Shown here: positions 15,619 through 23,285 of the stretch, one piece after another
Numbering within the stretch: the first letter of the stretch is position 1
Layout of the letters: the number at the start of each line of letters is the position of its first letter
DNA from: Muribaculaceae bacterium
Lineage (GTDB): Bacteria > Bacteroidota > Bacteroidia > Bacteroidales > Muribaculaceae
Direction of reading: 5' to 3'
NCBI GenBank assembly: GCA_017619355.1
Contig: JAFZSO010000068.1
Location: forward strand, 1 to 37,827
DNA length: 37,827 nt
The notes under the pieces: model-generated
What the model saw: only the letters and a program-made list of their open reading frames with translations
What the model was told of the DNA's origin: nothing
The model's database searches: none
Position numbers and translations under genes: made by a program

Positions 15619-16296
15619 ATGGAGAAAAAACCATTTTGGAACGGGCCCAAAAAGCCCATGAACAGCGGTCCAAGACCTCAGAACGGTCGAGGCCGTTTTG
15701 ACCGGAACAAGAAGGATAAACCCGAGCACGCGGTCAACGACGAAATTCGCGCCACTGAGGTGCGACTCGTGGGCGACAATGTGGAAGAGGGTATCTATCC
15801 CATCGCCAAGGCGCTCAGCATTGCCGACGCTCAAGAGCTCGACCTGATTGAAATCGCGCCCATGGCCAATCCTCCCGTCTGCCGCATTATGGACTACCAG
15901 AAGTTCCAGTATCAGCAGCGCAAGAGGCTTAAAGAGCAGAAGGCCAAATCGACCAAAGTCGTTGTCAAGGAAATCCGTTTCGGACCACAGACCGACGAGC
16001 ACGACTACAACTTCAAGCTCAAGCATGTCATTGGCTTCCTCAAGGAAGGTTCCAAGGTGAAGTCGTATGTCTTCTTCAAGGGCCGCTCAATCCTCTTCAA
16101 GGAACAAGGCGAAGTGCTGTTGCTGCGATTCGCCAACGACCTGGAAGAATATGGCAAACTCGACCAGATGCCGGTGCTTGAAGGCAAGCGCATGACCATC
16201 ATGCTCTCGCCCAAGAAGCAGAAGGATCAGTCGAAAAAGCCCAAGGAGCCTAAGGAACCCAAAACCGGCAACGAGGGCAACGACGACACCAAGTAA
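15619..16296 (+). CDS. infC: Translation initiation factor IF-3
   Basis: IF-3 keeps 30S subunits free and checks start-codon pairing. The ATG at 15619 was chosen; a TTG lies just ahead at 15616 in frame. The 225-residue protein has the IF-3 core [52 protein letters not shown] and [18 protein letters not shown]. It carries a basic, Gly/Pro-rich N-terminal extension of about 38 residues and a Lys/Glu/Pro-rich C-terminal tail of about 25 residues, both unstructured and absent in E. coli (180 residues). It follows thrS by 83 bp. Confidence 0.96.
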   Translation: MEKKPFWNGPKKPMNSGPRPQNGRGRFDRNKKDKPEHAVNDEIRATEVRLVGDNVEEGIYPIAKALSIADAQELDLIEIAPMANPPVCRIMDYQKFQYQQRKRLKEQKAKSTKVVVKEIRFGPQTDEHDYNFKLKHVIGFLKEGSKVKSYVFFKGRSILFKEQGEVLLLRFANDLEEYGKLDQMPVLEGKRMTIMLSPKKQKDQSKKPKEPKEPKTGNEGNDDTK

Positions 16297-16318
16297 TATT
16301 TTTATTGCTGAGAAAAAA

Positions 16319-16348
16319 GGAGCTCAGGCTTGGTAAGTGCCTGACTCC
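16319..16348 (+). promoter_or_regulatory. Strong hairpin in infC-rpmI spacer, candidate ribosomal-protein leader
   Basis: GGAG (16319-16322) pairs with CTCC (16345-16348) and TCAGGC (16324-16329) with GCCTGA (16339-16344), with one bulged C at 16323 and a 9-nt loop TTGGTAAGT: a 10-bp stem 32 bp before rpmI. It is followed by TTATTAATAATTTTTTT (not an immediate T-run). By position it resembles the site where L20 represses rpmI-rplT in other bacteria, but the shape was not compared with known leaders. Confidence 0.5.
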
Positions 16349-16380
16349 GCTTATTAATAATTTTTTTAAATAACATCAAA

Positions 16381-16578
16381 ATGCCAAAAGTTAAAACTAA
16401 TTCCGGTGCTAAAAAAAGATTCACCTTTACCGGAACAGGGAAGATTAAAAGAAAACATGCTTACAAGAGTCACATTCTGACCAAGAAGAGCAAAAAGCGT
16501 AAAAGAAACCTCACTCACATGAGCATCGTCGACAAGAGTAACCTCAACGCCGTGCGTGAACTCCTTGTGAAGAAGTAA
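16381..16578 (+). CDS. rpmI: 50S ribosomal protein L35
   Basis: A 65-residue very basic protein, [20 protein letters not shown] onward, with the family's [22 protein letters not shown] core and the C-terminal [11 protein letters not shown]. It lies between infC and rplT, the classic order infC-rpmI-rplT. The spacer to infC is 84 bp and holds a strong hairpin; the spacer to rplT is 122 bp and has a -7 box. Confidence 0.96.
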   Translation: MPKVKTNSGAKKRFTFTGTGKIKRKHAYKSHILTKKSKKRKRNLTHMSIVDKSNLNAVRELLVKK

Positions 16579-16664
16579 TTTCTACCACTTTAAATTTTTC
16601 ATTTTAATCTGAAGAGATTTTTATCATTTTTATTAACCGAATGTTTAGCACCAAAGTGCAAATC

Positions 16665-16672
16665 TAACTTTG
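16665..16672 (+). promoter_or_regulatory. -7 box between rpmI and rplT
   Basis: TAACTTTG matches TAnnTTTG exactly, 28 bp before the rplT ATG. The -33 region holds only TGTTTAG at about 18-19 bp. It suggests a secondary promoter for rplT. Confidence 0.5.
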
Positions 16673-16700
16673 CCGCTAACAGTCAAAATTTTTTAAAAAA

Positions 16701-17051
16701 ATGCCAAGATCAGTAAATCACGTTGCTTCAAGAGCTAAACGTAAAAAAATTCTCAAACTTACAAGAGGTTATTTCGGCGCACGCAAGAACGTCTGGACCG
16801 TTGCCAAGAACACTTGGGAAAAAGGTCTCACCTATGCTTATCGTGACCGCAAGAACAAGAAACGCAACTTCCGCGCTCTGTGGATTCAGCGTATCAATGC
16901 TGCCGCTCGCCTGGAAGGTCTTTCTTATTCGCAGCTCATGGGTCTGATTCACAAGTCTGGTATCGAGATTAACCGCAAGGTGCTCGCCGACCTGGCTATG
17001 AACAACCCTGAAGCTTTCAAGGCTGTAGTTGAGAAAGCTAAAAACGCCTAA
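16701..17051 (+). CDS. rplT: 50S ribosomal protein L20
   Basis: L20 binds 23S rRNA early in 50S assembly. The 116-residue protein matches the family: [56 protein letters not shown] and [27 protein letters not shown]. It is the last gene of the operon and precedes a terminator. It has its own likely promoter. Confidence 0.97.
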   Translation: MPRSVNHVASRAKRKKILKLTRGYFGARKNVWTVAKNTWEKGLTYAYRDRKNKKRNFRALWIQRINAAARLEGLSYSQLMGLIHKSGIEINRKVLADLAMNNPEAFKAVVEKAKNA

Positions 17052-17110
17052 TCAGTTTTTGCAAAAGAAACATCTCTACTGAAAATCAGAGAGATACCTC
17101 GAAAACAATC

Positions 17111-17146
17111 ATGGACTCCTCATTCTCTTGAGGGTGTCCATTTTTG
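17111..17146 (+). terminator. Terminator of the thrS-infC-rpmI-rplT operon
   Basis: ATGGAC (17111-17116) pairs with GTCCAT (17136-17141) and CCTCA with TGAGG around TTCTCT; a T-run follows (17141-17145). It lies 59 bp after the rplT stop. Confidence 0.8.
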
Positions 17147-17152
17147 TTTATG

Positions 17153-17184
17153 TTTGCATTTCTCACTGTTATTCATTATCTTTG
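17153..17184 (+). promoter_or_regulatory. Promoter of the dockerin-tailed protein gene
   Basis: TTTG (17153-17156), 20 bp spacer, TATCTTTG (17177-17184), 19 bp before the ATG: one of the best matches to the Bacteroidetes consensus in the window. Confidence 0.8.
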
Positions 17185-17203
17185 CTACATAAAACCAACA
17201 GCT

Positions 17204-17893
17204 ATGAAACATCTTCTGATATCCCTGGCCATTCTATGCTCGGCCCTTACCGCAGGCGCTACGCAATATGCCGTATTCAACCTCAACTCGTTCGACGGCT
17301 GGATCTACACCCGTGAAGGCGTGACTCTCACCACCGAGTATATCGGTGCCAATAAGGTAAAGCTGTTCCGCAACAGTGCTGGCAAAGATTTCACACTGAT
17401 TTCACCCTCGTTCGAGCCCACTACTGGCAACAACAGCATCCGCGTGAAATTCGACTGGCAGTCGCCCACCCTGGGCGAGGACAATTACAACCTCACCAAG
17501 AACTCCCCCTTCGTGGAACTGCTCGACCTGAACGGCAATGTGCTGCAGCAGGTCTTCTACCAGCTCAGGACCGAAGAGCTCAAACGCACTCTGAATGTGG
17601 TGCTCAAGGTGCCTGAAGGCTATAGCGGAGCCGTGAAGGTGAGACTCGCTGCCTGGAATGCCGATGTCAACACTCCGGGTGCCGTCAGGGAAGTCGAAAT
17701 CTTCTCCCCCACCTCTGGCGATGTGAATGGCGACGGCGCTATGAATGTGTCGGATGTCACGCAACTCATCAATGTGATCTTGGGAATATCTGAACTGCCC
17801 AAAGAACTGGCCGATGTGAACGGCGATGGCACTGTGAATGTGACCGACGTCACCACCCTCATCAACGCCATTCTCGGCGTTATAACGCTATAA
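17204..17893 (+). CDS. Exported protein with C-terminal dockerin-type repeats
   Basis: A 229-residue exported protein. The signal peptide is about 1-19 (ending SALTAGA). Residues 20-170 form a beta-rich domain (FDGWIYTREGVTLTTEYIG, FTLISPSFEP, VRLAAWNADV) like those in Bacteroidetes surface carbohydrate/anchor domains, but I do not recognise a family. Residues 172-229 contain two calcium-binding dockerin type I-like repeats: GDVNGDGAMNVSDVTQLIN and ADVNGDGTVNVTDVTTLIN, separated by ISELPKEL, with the D-N-D-G pattern of an EF-hand-like loop. Dockerins normally bind cohesins, but none is in view. No T9SS C-terminal sorting signature was seen. It is monocistronic. Confidence 0.85.
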   Translation: MKHLLISLAILCSALTAGATQYAVFNLNSFDGWIYTREGVTLTTEYIGANKVKLFRNSAGKDFTLISPSFEPTTGNNSIRVKFDWQSPTLGEDNYNLTKNSPFVELLDLNGNVLQQVFYQLRTEELKRTLNVVLKVPEGYSGAVKVRLAAWNADVNTPGAVREVEIFSPTSGDVNGDGAMNVSDVTQLINVILGISELPKELADVNGDGTVNVTDVTTLINAILGVITL

Positions 17894-17904
17894 GCCGTCA
17901 GTAC

Positions 17905-18816
17905 TTAACTCATCAACTTCAACACCTCTTCCACAAACGCTTCAGCCGACAGGTCGTAGGGCAGCCAGTGTATGGGCGTTCCGCGGCGTTCCATGCCACG
18001 GAACCAGGTCATCTGCCGCTTGGCAAACTGGTGAATGGCGGTTTCCAGTCCCGTGAACATCTCCTCATAACTCAACTGGCCTATCACATGCTGAGTGATG
18101 AATTTGTATTCTAATCCGTAATAAATCAGGTCATCGGGATTCACGCCGCTATCAATGAGGCGGCGCACCTCATCGACCATACCGGCCTCGAGCCTGGCTT
18201 TGAGCCGCGCGGTGATGCGCTCACGCCTTGCATCCCGATCAATCGACACACCCACCACCAAAGCATCGGTCAAGGGATGAGGCTCGGTCTTGACCTTGAG
18301 GTGCGGATTCTCATGATAATAGAGACAAATCTCGATGGCGCGGATGGCACGCTGGCAGGTATCGATGTCGCTATTGTTGCGCAGCGTCTTGTAGCGCTTG
18401 AGTATCTCGGTCAGTTCCTCGAGCGATTTCGAGGCCAGTTCGGCACGCAGCGCATCGTTCTGCGGCACAGGCGGTAACTGAATACCCTTGAGCACACTCT
18501 CTACATACAGCCCCGTACCACCACACAAGATGGGTTGTTTCCCTCTTCCGGCAATGTCATCATAGGCCAGCTGATAGTCGCGCAGATACTCATACAGGTT
18601 GTACTTGTAACCTGCCGGACAAATGTCAATCATGTGATATGGCACCTCGCCATACTCCTCCAGGTCCTTGCCCGTGCCCAAGTCCATGCCCCGATAGAGC
18701 TGACGCGAGTCGGCGCTGATAATCTCGGCATCGAGCCGCCGCGCCAGTGCCACCGCCTTGCCGGTCTTGCCCGAGGCGGTGGGACCTGTGATGACTATGA
18801 GGCTGGGGCGTTTCAT
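17905..18816 (-). CDS. miaA: tRNA dimethylallyltransferase
   Basis: MiaA puts an isopentenyl group on A37 of tRNAs reading UNN codons. The 303-residue protein begins MKRPSLIVITGPTASGKT with the P-loop G11 to T18, and has the family's SADSRQLYRGMDLGTGKD (34-51, D35/S36/R37), FAKRQMTWFRG and GGTGLYVESVLKG motifs. Its length is typical. It starts 2 bp after the stop of the DPP-IV-type gene, so it is most likely co-transcribed; it converges on the dockerin gene with an 11-bp gap. Confidence 0.96.
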   Translation of the reverse strand: MKRPSLIVITGPTASGKTGKAVALARRLDAEIISADSRQLYRGMDLGTGKDLEEYGEVPYHMIDICPAGYKYNLYEYLRDYQLAYDDIAGRGKQPILCGGTGLYVESVLKGIQLPPVPQNDALRAELASKSLEELTEILKRYKTLRNNSDIDTCQRAIRAIEICLYYHENPHLKVKTEPHPLTDALVVGVSIDRDARRERITARLKARLEAGMVDEVRRLIDSGVNPDDLIYYGLEYKFITQHVIGQLSYEEMFTGLETAIHQFAKRQMTWFRGMERRGTPIHWLPYDLSAEAFVEEVLKLMS

Positions 18817-18818
18817 GC

Positions 18819-20993
18819 TTATTTCAGGTTGGCATTGTAGAAGTCGAGCACCTTCTGATAGAGCGGATACCGCACCTGACAGCCGTTAATCGAATGGTTC
18901 ATGTTGGGATACACCATCATGTCGAACTGCACATTTGCCTGATGCAGCTTGGCGATATACTGCATGGCATTGATGATGTGCACATTGTCGTCGGCGCTGC
19001 CAAACATGATGAGCACCCTGCCCTTCAGCTTGTCCACAGCCTCCAGCGGAGCGCCGTCGCGGTAGCCGTCAGGATTCTCCTGCGGGGTGCGCATGAATCG
19101 CTCGGCATAGATGGTGTCGTAGTATTTCCATGAGGTGACTGGAGCTATCGCCACGCCGCAGGCATAGTTGCTGCCCTCGGTCGACATGGCCATCAGTGTC
19201 TCATAGCCGCCATAGCTCCAGCCCCAAATTCCTATCTTGTCGGCATCCACATAAGGCTGGCTTGCCATATAATTGGCTGCGGCAATCTGGTCAATCGACT
19301 CGTAGTGGCCCAACTGCTGATAGACAATAGTTTTGAAGTCACGGTGCCTGCCACCAGTGCCGCGACCATCGAAGCACGCCACAATGTAGCCCTGCATGGC
19401 AAAGTACTGCTGCCAGTCGAGCACCCACTTGTTGAGCACCTGCTGAGAGCCAGGACCGCTATACTGCTGCATGATCACGGGATATTTCTTAGCGGGATCG
19501 AAATCCAGCGGTTTTATGATGTAGCCGTTCAAGGTGTAGCCATCGTTCTCAAAGGTGACAAACTCGCGTTGAGGCACCTCGCCGGCGGCATACTTGGCGG
19601 CATACTTCTCATTGAGCTGCAAGTCACGCACCTTTTTGCCACCGCGGGCCATGATGCGATACTGGTCGGGCGTTGTGGCATCGCTATAGCGCAGTATATA
19701 GTAGTCGAAATTGCGGCTGAAGGTGGCCGAATAGGTTCCCTCACCAGCAGTAAGAGAAGTGACGCGTCCATTCAGGTCAACACACTTCACGGCACGGTTC
19801 AGCGGACCGTTAGTCACCTGGTAGTAGAACTCGCCACGGCGCTTGTCATAGCCATAGTAGGCAGTCACATTCTCATTGCCGGTGGTGAGCTGGCGCATCA
19901 GGCTGCCATCGAGGCTATACTGATAGAGCTGCATATAGCCGCTCTTTTCACTCATGATCACGATAAAGTCGTCGTAGCACTTCACCGCAGTAGGGGTCTC
20001 CTCGCCTATCCATGTGTCAGTGGTCTCGCAATAGATCTCAGTCGCCTGACCCGTAACAGGGTTCACGCTATAGAGCGTGTAATCGTTCTGCGTGCGGTTC
20101 AGCTTGCTCACCAGCAGCTTCATGGGGTCGGTGCTGAAGGCGATATAGGGCAGGTAGTCATCGTCAACCTTGGGTACTGCCATGGTGGAGAGCTCCTTGG
20201 AGGTCACATCGTAGCACTTCACACTCACCACCGAGTTTTTCTCGCCCGCCACAGGATACTTGTAGTCGTAGCTGCCAGGATAGAGCGAGTAGTCGGCATT
20301 GCTCTTGCAGGCGCCCTCATAGAGCGTCATCGAGTACATGGGCACTTCGCTCTCGTCGAAGCGAATGAAGGCGAGCCGGCTGCCGTCGGCGCTCCAGGTG
20401 AGCGTGTTCAGGATACCGAATTCTTCCTGATACACCCAGTCGGGCACGCCGTTAATCACCTTGTTCTTCACGCCATCGTGTGTCACCTGCTCAAGGGCAC
20501 CGGTTGTCAGGTCTTTCACCCACACATTATTGTCCTTCACATAGGCGGCGCGCTTGCCGTCGCCACTCACGGTCACAATCTCCTCACCACCAGCTTCAGT
20601 GAGTTTCGTGAGCGTCTTGGCTTTCACATCGTAGAGGTAGTGGTCGGCACTGAACGAGTAGCGGTAAATGCTGTTGCTGTTGTTCCACAGCAATATCTTT
20701 GTTTCACCCCCGCACATCTTGTAACCGTCGAACTCCGTCTGGCTATTGTCAGTTATCGAGGCTGCATCAAACACCACCTCGCGCTTGTTCTCGTTGCGGT
20801 AGGCGCACTTATAGATTTTTGAGCAGTCACCATTCTCTTGATAATAATAGTTGCCGTCGGCGGCAGGCATTGTAGCCTCGATGCCACGGGCACGCGATTG
20901 TGATAGCACAAAGTCTTGCAGTTCAAGTGCTTCAACACACATGCACGACATCACAGCAACACAAATCGCAGCTAAAAAAAGTCTTTTGTTCAT
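18819..20993 (-). CDS. Exported dipeptidyl peptidase IV (S9 family)
   Basis: A 724-residue S9 peptidase. The N-terminus is a signal sequence (about 1-22; it contains SCMC, so a lipoprotein form is possible). The beta-propeller domain includes a double Glu motif E190-E191 in DWVYQEEFG, which in DPP-IV holds the free amino end of the peptide, so dipeptide release is likely. The C-terminal alpha/beta-hydrolase has S593 (GWSYGGYE), D668 (GSADDNVH) and H700 (NMNHSI). Such enzymes remove X-Pro or X-Ala dipeptides in the periplasm. It sits 2 bp before miaA. Confidence 0.93.
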   Translation of the reverse strand: MNKRLFLAAICVAVMSCMCVEALELQDFVLSQSRARGIEATMPAADGNYYYQENGDCSKIYKCAYRNENKREVVFDAASITDNSQTEFDGYKMCGGETKILLWNNSNSIYRYSFSADHYLYDVKAKTLTKLTEAGGEEIVTVSGDGKRAAYVKDNNVWVKDLTTGALEQVTHDGVKNKVINGVPDWVYQEEFGILNTLTWSADGSRLAFIRFDESEVPMYSMTLYEGACKSNADYSLYPGSYDYKYPVAGEKNSVVSVKCYDVTSKELSTMAVPKVDDDYLPYIAFSTDPMKLLVSKLNRTQNDYTLYSVNPVTGQATEIYCETTDTWIGEETPTAVKCYDDFIVIMSEKSGYMQLYQYSLDGSLMRQLTTGNENVTAYYGYDKRRGEFYYQVTNGPLNRAVKCVDLNGRVTSLTAGEGTYSATFSRNFDYYILRYSDATTPDQYRIMARGGKKVRDLQLNEKYAAKYAAGEVPQREFVTFENDGYTLNGYIIKPLDFDPAKKYPVIMQQYSGPGSQQVLNKWVLDWQQYFAMQGYIVACFDGRGTGGRHRDFKTIVYQQLGHYESIDQIAAANYMASQPYVDADKIGIWGWSYGGYETLMAMSTEGSNYACGVAIAPVTSWKYYDTIYAERFMRTPQENPDGYRDGAPLEAVDKLKGRVLIMFGSADDNVHIINAMQYIAKLHQANVQFDMMVYPNMNHSINGCQVRYPLYQKVLDFYNANLK

Positions 20994-21014
20994 AGTCTTA
21001 GGTTTTGTTCTGCA

Positions 21015-21022
21015 CGAAATTA
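21015..21022 (-). promoter_or_regulatory. Possible -7 box of the DPP-IV/miaA pair
   Basis: On the minus strand the octamer is TAATTTCG, one mismatch to TAnnTTTG, 21 bp before the ATG at 20993. Confidence 0.35.
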
Positions 21023-21066
21023 CTAAAAAAACCCAAAAACCAGGAAATTTCCCCCACTTTTTGTCA

Positions 21067-22239
21067 TTACAGGCTTTCTTGGAGGATGGCGGTGATGTCG
21101 TCGGGCTTCAGGTCGAGGTAGCCTGCAGGATAGCAGATGGTGCCGCGAGTGATGCCGGGAATCATGTCGGGCGTTGCGCCGAGCTCGCCTATGGTCAGTG
21201 GCAGCCCTATCTCGAGCATCCAGTTCTTGAGGGCTTCGAGTCCGGCTTCGGCCAGTTGCTCTTCGGTCATACCGTTGGGGGCAATATCCCACACATTCTT
21301 GGCAAAACGCGCGAACTTGGGCAACCCAGCCTTCATGGCACGGCGATAGTAGGCCATCGACACGGCGGCAAGGCAGTATCCATGCGGAGCATGCGTCCAG
21401 GCACCCACCGAGTGACCTATCATGTGCACCATCCAGTCTTCACGCTTGCCGCACCCCAGAAGGGTGTTCAGCGCCCAGGTTGCCGTCCACATGATGTTGG
21501 AGCGCGCCTCGTAGTCCTGCGGATTCTTCACGGCAACACGCGATGCGGTGATGAGGCCGCGCATCAGCCCTTCAGAGAGATAGTCGCTCGTGTTGTCGTC
21601 AAAGTCTGAGAAGTACTGCTCCATGATGTGGTTCATGATGTCGTAGATGCCCGCCTTCATCTGGTTTTCGGGTACCGTCATGGTGAACAACGGATTGAGG
21701 ATAGAGAACTTGGGCATCAGACGGTCGTCGAACACATGGCCCACCTTGAAGGTGTTCTCGGCATCAGTGATCACTGTGCCGGCGTTCATCTCCGAGCCCG
21801 TGCCTGCCATCGTGAGGATGCAAGCCACAGGCAGCAATCGCTGGTCGGCAGCGGGTTGCTGCTGTTTGAGCCAGAACTGGTCCCAGTAGTCGCCCTCGTA
21901 GAACACTGAGGCAGCCACTGCCTTCGAGTAGTCGCACACGCTGCCGCCGCCCAGGGCCAGAATCAGGTCGACCTGGTTGGCACGGGCTATCTGAACGCCC
22001 TCGCGCAGTTTCTCCAGCGTGGGATTGCTCATCACCCCGGGGTTCTCCACGATGGTCTTGCCAGCCTCCTTCAGGATGGCGACCACCTGGTCGTAGATGC
22101 CGTTGCGTTTCACACTGCCGCTGCCGTAGTTCAGCAGCACAACGGGGCCGTAGTTGTTCAGTTCGTCTTTCAGAAAGTTCAAAGACTCATCACCAAAATA
22201 GAGCTTGGTGGGATTGTGGTAAGAAAAGTTTCCTTGCAT
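21067..22239 (-). CDS. Iron-containing alcohol dehydrogenase (YqhD/BDH type)
   Basis: A 390-residue group III metal-dependent dehydrogenase. Cofactor motif GGGS is at 97-100 and the N-terminal YGSGSVKRNGIYDQV is typical of the YqhD/butanol dehydrogenase branch, which uses NADPH and reduces aldehydes. Metal ligands are D200, H204, H272 and H286 (GIYDIMNH and VHMIGHSVGAWTHAPHG), with H276 the conserved additional His. Length is normal. The gene is alone with its own promoter. Substrate is not visible; general aldehyde detoxification is a fair guess. Confidence 0.92.
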   Translation of the reverse strand: MQGNFSYHNPTKLYFGDESLNFLKDELNNYGPVVLLNYGSGSVKRNGIYDQVVAILKEAGKTIVENPGVMSNPTLEKLREGVQIARANQVDLILALGGGSVCDYSKAVAASVFYEGDYWDQFWLKQQQPAADQRLLPVACILTMAGTGSEMNAGTVITDAENTFKVGHVFDDRLMPKFSILNPLFTMTVPENQMKAGIYDIMNHIMEQYFSDFDDNTSDYLSEGLMRGLITASRVAVKNPQDYEARSNIMWTATWALNTLLGCGKREDWMVHMIGHSVGAWTHAPHGYCLAAVSMAYYRRAMKAGLPKFARFAKNVWDIAPNGMTEEQLAEAGLEALKNWMLEIGLPLTIGELGATPDMIPGITRGTICYPAGYLDLKPDDITAILQESL

Positions 22240-22267
22240 AATTGGTAGTTTCAGGTAGTTTATATGG

Positions 22268-22275
22268 CAAAGATA
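22268..22275 (-). promoter_or_regulatory. -7 promoter element of the alcohol dehydrogenase
   Basis: On the minus strand it reads TATCTTTG, a perfect TAnnTTTG match, 28 bp before the ATG at 22239. Confidence 0.6.
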
Positions 22276-22290
22276 AGAAAAAAACTCTTA

Positions 22291-22327
22291 ACGAGCAAAC
22301 AAGCAAACAAGGGACAAGGGACGGGGG
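22291..22327 (+). repeat. 8-bp-period tandem tract (ACGAGCAA-type units)
   Basis: Units ACGAGCAA and ACAAGCAA, then ACAAGGG twice and ACGGGGG. Same unit family as at 1643 and 27937, here in the spacer between the dehydrogenase and the DUF4252 operon. Confidence 0.7.
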
Positions 22328-22344
22328 CTGACACCGGCTAAATG

Positions 22345-22382
22345 AAAGCGGGGCTGGTGTGTGGTGTGCCAGCCCCGCTTTT
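22345..22382 (-). terminator. Terminator of the sigma/DUF4252 operon
   Basis: AAAGCGGGGCTGG (22345-22357) is fully complementary to 22369-22381. The 13-bp stem with an 11-nt loop is 50 bp downstream of the last gene (minus strand, stop 22432). The stem's own outer A/T pairs act as the U tract, so it can work in either direction. Confidence 0.75.
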
Positions 22383-22386
22383 AGAT

Positions 22387-22428
22387 GAATGCCCTGCTAC
22401 TGTTTGAGGAATGCCCTGCTACTGTTTG
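22387..22428. repeat. Tandem duplication, 22-bp period
   Basis: GAATGCCCTGCTACTGTTTG is present twice exactly, at 22387-22406 and 22409-22428, with a 2-bp gap. It lies just after the DUF4252 stop and before the terminator. No function evident. Confidence 0.85.
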
Positions 22429-22431
22429 GGG

Positions 22432-22887
22432 TCAGAAGTCGAGGTCACGGGCCTCGTCGAGTGTGAGCGCGCCGGTGATGTTGACAATATTGACCTCGTT
22501 TTGTGAGGTAGAGAGAATGATGTACTCGAAACGGCCGTTGCCCAGGTCGCGCTGCAGGATCTGAACCAGTTCCTTTCCCTCGCGGGTGGACATGACTTCC
22601 TCGTAGTTGTTCTTCTTGATGTAGTTGAGCAGGTCTTTCTTGATTTTACCAGCGGTGCTCTTCTTGTCGCAGGAGAGTACGCGAATGTGGTCGAGCTTGT
22701 TGGCAGTGTCCTTCACCTTCTTGTTGCCCGTCTTGAGTTTGGGCATGAGTCGCAGCATATTCTTGGATATGTTGACCAGGGTGACACCGTCTTCCGATCC
22801 ATACTTCTTGAAAATGGCATCCTGTGCCTGCGCTGTGAAGGCGATGGAAGTTGCCACAATCAAGGCTAAGATAATGATTCGTTTCAT
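22432..22887 (-). CDS. DUF4252 exported protein
   Basis: A 151-residue protein with a signal peptide (1-21, ending TAQA) and a body that resembles DUF4252 (GVTLVNISKNMLRLMP, then IIKKNNYEEVMSTREGKELVQIL-like strand/helix, IILSTSQNEVNIVNITGALTLDEARDL). The family is restricted largely to Bacteroidetes and is associated with ECF sigma factors. It is the last gene of the locus, 5 bp after the small chimeric gene, with which it shares its first 51 residues (67% identical). A second DUF4252 gene lies at the other end of the locus (24190). Function unknown; possibly sensing or target of the sigma factor. Confidence 0.85.
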   Translation of the reverse strand: MKRIIILALIVATSIAFTAQAQDAIFKKYGSEDGVTLVNISKNMLRLMPKLKTGNKKVKDTANKLDHIRVLSCDKKSTAGKIKKDLLNYIKKNNYEEVMSTREGKELVQILQRDLGNGRFEYIILSTSQNEVNIVNITGALTLDEARDLDF

Positions 22888-23285
22888 AGTGTTTATCTGT
22901 TGATATTCTTGAGTAAATGGGAAATCTGGCTAATTTTTTCGAGATGGCTACAGCCCTTGTTAAGCGTTTTCGAGAACAGAATGAGTGACTGCTCGGTGGT
23001 GGTGTAGGCTATTTTGGGCATATCGCGGAACATGTTCTTGGGCATGCTGACCATTGCGACGCTGTCCTCAGGCGCATGCTTCGGAACGGTGGCATCCTTT
23101 GCCTGTGCGGTAAAAGCGATGGAAGTTGCCACAATCAAGGCTGAGATGATGATTCGTTTCATAGTGTTCAATAATTAGTGTTCTTGAGTGATTGGGTGAT
23201 TTCGCTTATTTTTTCGAGCTCGTCGCAACCTTTGTTGATGGTCTTCGAGAGCAGAGCGAGCGATTGCTCGGTGGTGGCGTAGGCA
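22735..23285 (-). repeat. 275-bp tandem duplication spanning anti-sigma tail to DUF4252 start
   Basis: Two imperfect copies abut: about 23010-23285 and about 22735-23010. Matched landmarks differ by exactly 275 bp: GCTCGGTGGTGG at 23266 and 22991, the start-codon motif GTTTCATAGTG at 23156 and 22881, GGGCAT at 23016 and 22741. Each copy runs from the end of the anti-sigma gene into the first 51 codons of DUF4252, including the short spacer. The middle join makes the chimeric gene (22893-23162). Divergence is about one third at protein level in both halves, so the event is not recent. Confidence 0.9.
22893..23162 (-). CDS. Chimeric exported small protein: DUF4252 N-terminus fused to anti-sigma tail
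   Basis: An 89-residue protein. Residues 1-51 (MKRIIISALIVATSIAFTAQ...KNMFRDMPKI) match the first 51 residues of the downstream DUF4252 protein at 34/51 positions, including its signal peptide. Residues 52-89 (AYTTTEQSLILFSKTLNKGC, LEKISQISHLLKNINR) match the last 38 residues of the upstream anti-sigma protein at 26/38. So it is a chimera created by a 275-bp tandem duplication. The start is ATG 23162, 5 bp after the anti-sigma stop; the next gene starts 5 bp after this stop. The frame has stayed open despite about one-third divergence, which argues for selection. If expressed it would be a soluble periplasmic copy of the anti-sigma tail. Confidence 0.8.
   Translation of the reverse strand: MKRIIISALIVATSIAFTAQAKDATVPKHAPEDSVAMVSMPKNMFRDMPKIAYTTTEQSLILFSKTLNKGCSHLEKISQISHLLKNINR

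Noticed and set aside
19305-20822. A 505-codon plus-strand frame opposite the DPP-IV gene
   Set aside because: An antisense shadow; the minus-strand gene has a complete catalytic triad and propeller.
22387-22428. A CRISPR-like repeat pair
   Set aside because: Only two copies with a 2-bp gap; no spacers and no cas genes.
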